Below are positions 1-5,778 of a stretch of 5,778 nt of DNA, piece by piece. The stretch's first letter is position 1. Every line of letters starts with the position of its first letter. The notes beneath the pieces are model-generated. The model made no database searches. It was not told the DNA's origin and saw only the letters and a program-made list of their open reading frames with translations. Origin of the DNA: Armatimonadota bacterium (GTDB lineage: Bacteria; Armatimonadota; Zipacnadia; Zipacnadales; UBA11051); assembly GCA_003542955.1 (NCBI GenBank), contig DPJP01000413.1:19299-25076 (forward strand). Direction: 5' to 3'. A program made the position numbers and the translations under genes.

Positions 1-121
1 CTTGCGAGACTCGGAGAGGGGCCGGGGGGTGAGGCAGCTCGACGGCACTCCCTCCCCATAGACAAATCTCTCGCAACGTGAGACACTCATTCACTACACG
101 CGCAGTGTGCGACTAGCCCCC

Positions 122-147
122 GCCCGGCGGGATCATGCGCGCCGGGC
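122..147. repeat. 8-bp perfect inverted repeat (GC hairpin) in the leader
   Basis: GCCCGGCG at 122-129 is the exact reverse complement of CGCCGGGC at 140-147, with a 10-base loop. The stem is entirely G/C and would fold stably in RNA. No T-run follows, so it is not a standard intrinsic terminator. It sits 49 bases before the ATG of the first secretin gene. It could be a T-less terminator of an upstream transcript, a 5' UTR structure, or chance in GC-rich DNA. Confidence 0.45.
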
Positions 148-183
148 TCCTGACGGACTATAGACGTTTCGCCCAAATCCATA

Positions 184-189
184 GGTGGG
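184..189 (+). promoter_or_regulatory. Probable ribosome binding site of the first secretin gene
   Basis: GGTGGG lies 7 bases before the ATG at 197. It is a one-mismatch version of GGAGG and weaker than the sites of the three downstream genes. A TGA at 194-196, in frame and directly before the ATG, rules out a longer N-terminus. Confidence 0.5.
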
Positions 190-196
190 TGATTGA

Positions 197-1588
197 ATGC
201 ATGCCACACAGACCGCGCCCGCGGGGTCCGTGGGCGCACTGCTGCGCGCGTCGCTGCTGTGCCTCTGTATCACGTTGCTGGCCGCCGGGCCCGCTCTGAG
301 CGCCGACGGCCCGCAGCCCCCGGGGCCTCCCTCGACAGCCGCGCCCGGGCCGGGTCAGAAGCCGAAGGGCAGTGAGTCGGCCGAAAAGACGAGCCCGGTC
401 ATCGAGGTGACCCGCACCGAGGCCGGCGTGTCGGTGTACGCCATCAAGGCCGACGCGCGGCAGTTGCTGATCCGGCTGGCCGAGAAGGCCGACCTGCGCC
501 TGATCGTCGACGACACGGTGGACCGGACGCTCACGATCAACCTCATCGACAAGCAGCCGCAGCAGATCATCGACCACATCGTCAATGCCTACGGGCTGTC
601 GCAGGCACTGGTCTGCGACTGTCTCATCATCAGCGAGGGCCTCCCCCGGAGCCCGTCCTCGTACCTGATGGGTGACATCGCGGCTGTGACGACCAGGTAC
701 GTGCAGCCCGCCCAGGCCAAGGACCTGCTGCCGCCGTTTCTGCAGGGGCATGTGAAGACCAACCTCGCCCAGAACTCCGTGGTGCTCTCCGCGCCGACAC
801 CGGTGCTGCGCAAGTTCGAGGACGATATCCGGCAGTTCGACGTGCCGGCCGCGCAGATCATGCTCAACGTGATTGTCGTCGAGCTGACCGATATGGACTT
901 TGACGAGTTCAGCATGCGGCTCGGGTGGGACAACCACAGCCTCGGCGGCAGTACCGACTCGCGAACGGGGCTGGGGCTCATCAAGGCGATCGTCGAGCTG
1001 CCGACGACCTTCAGGGCGGACCTCTTGGCGCTGGTGCGCACGCAGCGGGCGCGGGTGCGCTCGAACCCCTCGATTGCGACCGTCAGCGGCAGGCCGGCGT
1101 CGATCTTCATCGGTGAGGAGCAGTACCTGAGCACGCCGGTGAGCATGCCGGGCGAGTACAGCTCGAAGAACTCCATCGACGCCGGCGTCACGCTGTCGAT
1201 GACTCCGCTGACGGGGGGCAACGACCAGATCATCCTCCAGCTCGAGCAGGAGGTCAGCACGCTCGGCGCGCCGGACCCGACCACCAGGCTGCCGAACAAG
1301 ACCACGCGCACGGCCTCGACCACGGTGCGGGTCAAGGACGGCTCGACCATCGTCATCGGCGGGCTGAACCAGGACGAGGCACGCACGGTGCATCGGAAGA
1401 TACCGGTACTCGGGGATATCCCGCTGGTGGGCAAGCTGTTCCGCTCGAAGCGGCAGGAGAAGACCAACGTGGACCTGGCTATCTTCATCACCGCGGAGAT
1501 ACTCTCGCCCACGGGCCACCTGCCGGCTGAGCGCGAGCGCGAGATCATGGACCGCATGGGCGTCAACACAAAGGAGACCGCCCAATGA
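197..1588 (+). CDS. Secretin-family outer-membrane channel protein A (N0-N1-secretin)
   Basis: Predicted subunit of an outer-membrane secretin ring, the gate used by type II/III secretion and type IV pilus machines. The 463-residue product has an N-terminal export signal (hydrophobic 12-31, likely cleavage after about 36, ALSA), then a Pro/Gly-rich linker (38-64). An STN/N0 domain follows at about 78-148, an N1 (Secretin_N-like) domain at 158-218 with the motif YVQPAQAKDLLP, and the secretin domain at 219-437. The last ends in the family signature: DGSTIVIGGL (381-390), then IPVLGDIPLVGKLF (402-415) and LAIFITAEIL (427-436), where the usual ITP reads ITA. It lacks the AMIN-like domain of its two neighbours. 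A Cys-x-Cys pair (C140, C142) sits near the end of N0. The tail (443-463) is charged and helix-like. The start is fixed by an in-frame stop just upstream. Its stop overlaps the next start, so it is the first gene of a coupled operon. The secretin family assignment is firm. The machine it serves is unknown: length and N0-N1 layout are closer to pilus-type secretins than to GspD with N2/N3 repeats. Confidence 0.93.
   Translation: MHATQTAPAGSVGALLRASLLCLCITLLAAGPALSADGPQPPGPPSTAAPGPGQKPKGSESAEKTSPVIEVTRTEAGVSVYAIKADARQLLIRLAEKADLRLIVDDTVDRTLTINLIDKQPQQIIDHIVNAYGLSQALVCDCLIISEGLPRSPSSYLMGDIAAVTTRYVQPAQAKDLLPPFLQGHVKTNLAQNSVVLSAPTPVLRKFEDDIRQFDVPAAQIMLNVIVVELTDMDFDEFSMRLGWDNHSLGGSTDSRTGLGLIKAIVELPTTFRADLLALVRTQRARVRSNPSIATVSGRPASIFIGEEQYLSTPVSMPGEYSSKNSIDAGVTLSMTPLTGGNDQIILQLEQEVSTLGAPDPTTRLPNKTTRTASTTVRVKDGSTIVIGGLNQDEARTVHRKIPVLGDIPLVGKLFRSKRQEKTNVDLAIFITAEILSPTGHLPAEREREIMDRMGVNTKETAQ
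1571..1576 (+). promoter_or_regulatory. Ribosome binding site of secretin gene B
   Basis: AAGGAG lies 8 bases before the ATG at 1585 and inside the last codons of gene A. Together with the ATGA stop/start overlap it supports this start and translational coupling to gene A. Confidence 0.8.
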
Positions 1589-3318
1589 GCGACACCCGGC
1601 GGGCGATGGCCGGATTGCTTTTCGGTGCGCTGTGCATCCTGCTCAGCGCCCATCCGGCCGTGGCCCAGGGGGGATCGCGCTGCACGGTGACGGAGGTGAC
1701 GTACAAGCAGCTGAGTAACGCCGTGCTCATCACCGTCAAGGCCGACGGACTGCTCGAGAGCGACATCAACATCATGGACTTCTGGGAGCAGGAGGAGGGG
1801 AACTGGCAACTGCGCCAGGTCGAGGTCGTGCCCTTCAAGCTCGGTAACGCACGCTCCGGCGTCGGCAGCCTGATCACGATTGATGCCTACCCCGTCAGCC
1901 ACCTGAAGCTGAACACCTCGACGGGCTCACGCGAGGGCGTCGGCCTGGATTGCGAGTTGGTGCTGTACACGAGGGCCATCGCCGGACGCATCCGGACGAG
2001 CGGCATGCGCATGGGGGGCCGGCAGGTGCGCGGCGATGTGCAGGTCGACATGGAGCGGTCGGGCGATGGGACGGAGTTCTACATCACCGTGCTCAGCGAC
2101 AAGCATGTCGATGTGGCCGACCTCGCGGCGGCCGCGCCCTCGGAAGTGACACCCGAGTTGGAGGTGGCAATCAACTCCGCGGGCCGGCTGGACGTCAAAG
2201 CCGTCAATTCGAGCATTCGCGAGGCGCTGCAGCAGTCCGCGGAGTTGGCCTCCGCACGTCTCATCATTGACGACGCGGTCAACACCCGGCTGACATGCCA
2301 CCTGCGCGACATGGCGCTGCCGGAGTTGCTCGACGCCATCGCCACGGGCTACGGCCTGGCCGTGGCGCGTCGCGACGGAGGCTACTACATCAGCGAGGCG
2401 CTTCCGCAGGGGCCCGCTGCCTACTGGCTGTCCGAGACTGCGATCATCCCTCTGCGGTACCTGTCGCCGGCCGACGCGCTGCCGCTGCTGCCAGACTACG
2501 TGCTGCGCTTCGTCAAGCGCCACAAGGACGGCAACGCGCTGGTGGTGACCGGCTCGCCGGGGCTGATCGAGAAGGTGCGCTCCGACATCGAGCGGGTCGA
2601 CCGTCCGGGGCTGCAGATGAGCGTGCGGGCGATGCTCGTCGAGATGAGTTCGATAGACGCGAACACACGCGCGCTGCAACTGCTGATGGCCGGCGGTGAT
2701 ACGCAGTGGGAGCTGAACAGCGAGGCGTCAAGCCTTCGCTTCGCGATGCTGCCGGACAGGCTCACCGAGGTCAGTGCGCGCCTGCGGGCTCTACGCCGTC
2801 GCGGCGACGTACACCTCCGCGTGGAGCCGCACATGACGGTGCTGAGCGGCCAGCGTGCGGAGTTCTTCTTCGGCTCGAGGCAGTACTTCCGCTTCAAGAA
2901 CCAGACCTCGGCGGGTACGGAGGTCACCATCAGGTCGGCCGATGTCGGCGTGCGACTCGTGGTGACCCCGTGGGGCGCCACGCGCGAACACATCACCGTG
3001 CCGCTGACGATCGAGGCCAGCAACATTCTGTCGGTGGGCGCGGGTGGTCTGCCAACGGTGGCGCGGCGAAGAGCGACGGCGACGATGGTGATCGCCGCCG
3101 GCGACACGCTGATCGTGGGCGGGCTTCGTTCATCATCGCCGACTGATACGGTGCAGTCGACCGCGCCGTTGCTGTTGCCGCCGCCGCTTCGGAACATGGC
3201 GGAGTTCCGAAACCGTGAAGTGACCGAGCGAGACGCGCTGGTATTGCTGCAAGTGGAGGCGAACAACCGGCCGCCGGCCGGCACGCCGCAGGATACGCAT
3301 GGGGAGGAAACGCCGTGA
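1585..3318 (+). CDS. Divergent secretin-family protein B (AMIN-like, N0, N1, degenerate secretin domain)
   Basis: Exported 577-residue secretin homologue. A signal peptide (hydrophobic 8-22, cleavage after AVA-Q, residue 27 or 28) precedes an AMIN-like beta-rich domain (33-130). That domain matches the one in gene C: LSN-x-V-x-I-[TS]-VKADG (43-55), F-x-x-GNAR (84-90), PVS near 103-105. AMIN domains in PilQ-type secretins bind the cell wall. N0 follows at about 201-272 (LIIDDAVN, YYISEALP), then N1 at 286-340 (RYLSPADALPLLP) and a secretin-like region at 342-558. That region keeps RVEPHMTVLSGQRAEFFFG and AGDTLIVGGL (505-514), but where A and C have LGDIP-x-x-G-x-LF it reads TAPLLLPPPLRNMAEF (526-541), and the final strand is ALVLLQVEA instead of a [IV]FIT form. 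An Arg-rich stretch (RLRALRRRGDVHLRVEP, 399-415) stands where gene C has LLSEGSAHIRANP. The ATG overlaps the stop of gene A (ATGA) and the stop overlaps the GTG of gene C. Homology to secretins is clear. Whether it forms a pore by itself is doubtful: it may be an accessory or mixed-ring subunit, or a cell-wall-anchored periplasmic partner. Confidence 0.88.
   Translation: MSDTRRAMAGLLFGALCILLSAHPAVAQGGSRCTVTEVTYKQLSNAVLITVKADGLLESDINIMDFWEQEEGNWQLRQVEVVPFKLGNARSGVGSLITIDAYPVSHLKLNTSTGSREGVGLDCELVLYTRAIAGRIRTSGMRMGGRQVRGDVQVDMERSGDGTEFYITVLSDKHVDVADLAAAAPSEVTPELEVAINSAGRLDVKAVNSSIREALQQSAELASARLIIDDAVNTRLTCHLRDMALPELLDAIATGYGLAVARRDGGYYISEALPQGPAAYWLSETAIIPLRYLSPADALPLLPDYVLRFVKRHKDGNALVVTGSPGLIEKVRSDIERVDRPGLQMSVRAMLVEMSSIDANTRALQLLMAGGDTQWELNSEASSLRFAMLPDRLTEVSARLRALRRRGDVHLRVEPHMTVLSGQRAEFFFGSRQYFRFKNQTSAGTEVTIRSADVGVRLVVTPWGATREHITVPLTIEASNILSVGAGGLPTVARRRATATMVIAAGDTLIVGGLRSSSPTDTVQSTAPLLLPPPLRNMAEFRNREVTERDALVLLQVEANNRPPAGTPQDTHGEETP
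3301..3307 (+). promoter_or_regulatory. Ribosome binding site that decides the GTG start of gene C
   Basis: GGGGAGG ends 7 bases before GTG at 3315, ideal spacing. An in-frame ATG at 3333 has only a weak AGGG (3321-3324) before it, so the GTG is preferred. The GTGA overlap with the stop of gene B matches the ATGA overlap between A and B. Confidence 0.75.
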
Positions 3319-5030
3319 CCAGGGCTTTGGGTATGTCGACCTTCATCTGCATCATTCTTCTTGCTACCGGCGGCATTGCAGCCGCCCGCTCGTACTGCAA
3401 CATCACCGATATCGAGGTCAAGGAGCTGTCCAACGGCGTCCAGATATCCGTCAAAGCCGACGGCAGACTCGAGTTCGACCGCTGGGGCCGCAGTGACAGC
3501 GGCACACTCGTGCGCTACCAATTCGGCAACGCGCGGCTTCAGCTCGACGAGACCTTCCACCAGATCGACCGGATGCCCGTGAGCTACGTTCAGTTCCAGG
3601 TCGCGCCGGGCGCGGATCAGGGCATCGGCGTGGTCATGTCGGTCAAGCTCACCGAGCGGGCCAATGTCGAAGACTCGACCAGTCCCGACATGCAGACGTT
3701 CATTGTAACGGCGATGACCGCGCATACGCTGGGAGGGGGCCGCGGCGAGGGGCCCGCACCGAGGCAGGAGGATACGGAGGAGGGCAAGGTCTTCGTCGAG
3801 TCCCGTGACGGCTTGCTGACTCTGCGCTGCGTATCGGCGGACATCCACGAGGTGGTCGCCAAGATCGCCCATGAGGGGCATGTCAATGTCGCCGTCAACG
3901 ACCACGTGAAGCACAAGATCAGCGTCAATGTAGCCGATGCTCCGCCGGAGGTCATCCTGCGCGGGCTCGCGGCGGGCTATGGGCTGTCGCTGTCCGAGGT
4001 CGACGGGGTGCAGATGATCAGTGAGGGCGTGCTCAAGGAGAAGGACTTGGCGACCTACAACCGTTGCGGCACCGCCTCCTTCCCGATCACCTACTTGAAG
4101 GCCGACGACGCGCGGAGCCTGCTGCCGACCTTCCTGGTCAGCTACCTGCACTTCAACTCCGAGCAGAACGCTGTAGTTGTGACCGCGCCGACGCAGATGC
4201 TCGAGAAGATCGAGGCCGACCTCAAGGCCGTGGATGTGCCCCCGCCGGTGCTCATGGTGGATGCCAAGATTGTTGAGATCAGCGACGCCCGCGACCTCGA
4301 GCGCGAACTGAAGATCGACTACAAGGGCTCCGAGGTCCTCACCGGCATGGACACCACCACCGGCGTCGTCGGCTACACCGAGCGCGCGGAGCCAAAGGCC
4401 GTCAGCGGCGTGGCCGATACGCCGCAACTCGAGGGAGCGTTGAGGGCACTGCTCAGTGAGGGCTCGGCACATATCCGCGCCAACCCGCGCATGGCGGCGG
4501 TCAACGGCAACCGCGCGGAGATCTTCATTGGCGCGCAGAAGTTCATCCGCGTCACCTACATCCAGTCCGGCCAGGAGCAGGAGCGCATCCAGGGCGTCCC
4601 CGTCGGTGTGCGGCTGCGCGTCACGCCGTGGACGGGCGGCAACGGCGAGGTCACCAGCACCATCCAGGTCGAGGTCAGCAACATCCGCTCGATCGACCCG
4701 GAGACCGGGCTGCCGCTGTTGAGCACCAGAAAGGCCAACAGCACCGTCCGCACCCGCGACGGCGAGACGATCATCATCGGCGGCCTCCGCCAGCAACAGA
4801 CGGAAACCACCCGCAGCAAGATCCCCATCCTCGGAGACATCCCCATCATAGGCGGGCTCTTCCGCAGCAGCTCGACCAGCTCGACCGACACTGAACTGAT
4901 GGTGTTCATCACCCCGACCGTACTCAACGGGGACGGTCGGCAGAGCGATGGCGCAGAAGTCCAGACGCGCTCGACATTCCTCCGCGAGGGAGACCCCGGT
5001 TACGAGCCGCCGGGGGGAGACGCGCAATAG
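3315..5030 (+). CDS. Secretin-family outer-membrane channel protein C (AMIN-like, N0, N1, complete secretin domain)
   Basis: Predicted outer-membrane secretin subunit of 571 residues, the most canonical of the three. A short signal peptide (hydrophobic 8-22, likely cleavage near AAA-R, 24 or 25) leads to an AMIN-like domain (28-115) clearly related to that of gene B: LSNGVQISVKADG (38-50), YQFGNAR (68-74), MPVSYVQF (87-94). A Gly/Pro/Glu-rich linker (139-157) separates it from N0 (about 165-240), N1 (256-309; TYLKADDARSLLP) and the secretin domain (310-538). The latter carries RANPRMAAVNGNRAEIFIG (388-406), DGETIIIGGL (482-491), IPILGDIPIIGGLF (503-516) and LMVFITPTVL (528-537), the full secretin hallmark. 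The C-terminal tail (538-571) is hydrophilic, Gly/Pro-rich and probably disordered. The layout AMIN-N0-N1-secretin resembles PilQ of type IV pili, but PilQ usually has more than one AMIN copy or is longer, and no pil genes are visible. The start is GTG, overlapping the stop of gene B. By its intact signature this is a good candidate for the main pore former of the cluster. Confidence 0.94.
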   Translation: MTRALGMSTFICIILLATGGIAAARSYCNITDIEVKELSNGVQISVKADGRLEFDRWGRSDSGTLVRYQFGNARLQLDETFHQIDRMPVSYVQFQVAPGADQGIGVVMSVKLTERANVEDSTSPDMQTFIVTAMTAHTLGGGRGEGPAPRQEDTEEGKVFVESRDGLLTLRCVSADIHEVVAKIAHEGHVNVAVNDHVKHKISVNVADAPPEVILRGLAAGYGLSLSEVDGVQMISEGVLKEKDLATYNRCGTASFPITYLKADDARSLLPTFLVSYLHFNSEQNAVVVTAPTQMLEKIEADLKAVDVPPPVLMVDAKIVEISDARDLERELKIDYKGSEVLTGMDTTTGVVGYTERAEPKAVSGVADTPQLEGALRALLSEGSAHIRANPRMAAVNGNRAEIFIGAQKFIRVTYIQSGQEQERIQGVPVGVRLRVTPWTGGNGEVTSTIQVEVSNIRSIDPETGLPLLSTRKANSTVRTRDGETIIIGGLRQQQTETTRSKIPILGDIPIIGGLFRSSSTSSTDTELMVFITPTVLNGDGRQSDGAEVQTRSTFLREGDPGYEPPGGDAQ

Positions 5031-5045
5031 GCAGCAAGGCCGCAT

Positions 5046-5050
5046 GGAGG
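5046..5050 (+). promoter_or_regulatory. Ribosome binding site that decides the start of gene D
   Basis: GGAGG lies 8 bases before the ATG at 5059. An in-frame ATG at 5044 overlaps the site itself and has no binding site at proper distance, so 5059 is preferred. It also gives the better signal peptide. Confidence 0.75.
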
Positions 5051-5058
5051 TTGGGGCA

Positions 5059-5778
5059 ATGAGGTTCGCGCACCGATTCGTGTGGTTGTCGGCTATGCTG
5101 CTGACCATCGGCGCGACTGCGCAGGCCGCGGATGCGCCCGTCACCATCTCCGCCGGGGAGTGGAGCGCGACTATCGGCCCGCGTGGCCTGGCGCTCACGT
5201 ACGGGGGAGATGTCGTCTCACAGGGCTCCTATCTGACCATCTTCACCCCCGAGTACAAGGGCAATGTGCTCACCTCCCGTGCCGCGTGGGATGCGGGCAC
5301 GACGGAGGTCTCCGACGGCGGCCGCACGGTGTCACTCTCGGCGGACCTGCCGGGCGGGGCGTACGTGTATCGGGTCACGCTGTACGAGGACCGGGTCCAG
5401 ATTACACTGCGCGCCTGCCCGGTGGCGGACGCCGACATCGGGCAGATCGAGTGCGCCATTCTCCAGATGCCCGAGCAGCTGCTGACCGGCGCGACAATCG
5501 AGACCGTGGACGCGGCCGGCTCGGTGAGCGCGAGCCTCACTGTGCCGGAGGAGCCCCGGCGCGGGGGTCTTGCCGGCGGAGGCGCCGGGATGATCCTCAA
5601 GACCGCGGCGCACACGATCTGTGTTGACAGGCTCGACTTCGGCACCGTCTATCCCTACGACGCCCGCGATGAGCGCTACGGCACGCAGCGCGGCATCTGG
5701 GCGTTCACGTCGCTCCCCTTCCAGGCAGGGCAGGAGACGGTTGCCGAGTGCGAACTGCGAATTGCGCCTGCGGCGCCG
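5059..5778 (+). CDS. Exported beta-rich protein of unknown family, 5' part (cut by the window end)
   Basis: An open frame of 240 codons runs to the window edge with no stop, so the gene is partial at its 3' end. The product begins with a clear Sec signal peptide: MRFAHR, hydrophobic core 7-19, cleavage after AQA (residue 23). The mature part alternates hydrophobic and polar residues with many Gly, Thr and Val, as in beta-sandwich proteins: ISAGEWSATIGPRGLALTYGG (30-50), YVYRVTLYEDRVQITLRAC (102-120), RLDFGTVYPYDARDERYG (191-208). This style is seen in N-terminal domains of large secreted carbohydrate-active or cell-surface proteins, but I recognise no catalytic motif and cannot name a family. 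Three cysteines of the mature part (C120, C132, C188) precede a fourth at 231. Only 28 bases separate it from gene C and no terminator is visible, so it is probably in the same transcript. It could be a substrate or surface partner of the secretins, or an unrelated gene read through. Confidence 0.8.
   Translation, partial: MRFAHRFVWLSAMLLTIGATAQAADAPVTISAGEWSATIGPRGLALTYGGDVVSQGSYLTIFTPEYKGNVLTSRAAWDAGTTEVSDGGRTVSLSADLPGGAYVYRVTLYEDRVQITLRACPVADADIGQIECAILQMPEQLLTGATIETVDAAGSVSASLTVPEEPRRGGLAGGGAGMILKTAAHTICVDRLDFGTVYPYDARDERYGTQRGIWAFTSLPFQAGQETVAECELRIAPAAP

Larger units (their letters stand above)
1..196. other. Leader / intergenic region without a supported gene
   Basis: No convincing gene is seen here. 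The three forward frames reach stops at 30-32, 59-61 and 79-81, so at most a short C-terminal tail of an upstream gene could lie in the first 80 bases, and none is recognisable. The region has a G-rich patch (about 15-34) and a strong inverted repeat at 122-147. I found no convincing sigma-70 promoter: an AT-richer patch at 157-164 (ACTATAGA) could act as a -10 element but has no matching -35 box at proper spacing. The promoter of the secretin operon may lie here or further upstream. Confidence 0.6.

Overview
This is a GC-rich, densely coded segment that reads entirely on the + strand. It holds three complete, head-to-tail secretin-family genes (197-1588, 1585-3318, 3315-5030) and the 5' part of a fourth gene (5059 to the window edge) for an exported protein of unknown family. 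Secretins are outer-membrane gates, so the host must be a two-membrane (diderm) bacterium. The high GC, the strong GGAGG-type ribosome binding sites and the style of the fourth protein would fit an uncultivated environmental lineage such as Armatimonadota or Planctomycetota. That placement is a guess, because the sequence contains no taxonomic marker.

Layout: 1-196 is a leader with no supportable gene and one perfect 8-bp inverted repeat (122-129 / 140-147). Gene A (463 aa) has a signal peptide, a Pro/Gly-rich linker, N0 (STN) and N1 domains and a complete secretin domain. Gene B (577 aa) starts inside A's stop codon (ATGA overlap). It has an extra AMIN-like N-terminal domain, N0, N1, and a secretin domain whose C-terminal hallmark (LGDIP-x-x-G-x-LF) is lost. 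Gene C (571 aa) starts with GTG inside B's stop codon (GTGA overlap). It has the same architecture as B but a textbook secretin signature. Only 28 bases separate C from gene D, which has a clear signal peptide followed by a beta-rich exported region cut off by the window end.

The overlaps mean the three secretins are almost certainly translated in a coupled way from one mRNA, probably with D. The most interesting point is that one operon makes three different secretin-like proteins, one with a degenerate pore signature, with no inner-membrane assembly partner (ATPase, PilM/N/O/P, GspC, CpaB) in view. Possible readings are a hetero-oligomeric or layered outer-membrane gate, or lineage-specific duplication of a type IV pilus/type II secretion-like secretin. 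The sequence alone cannot choose between them.
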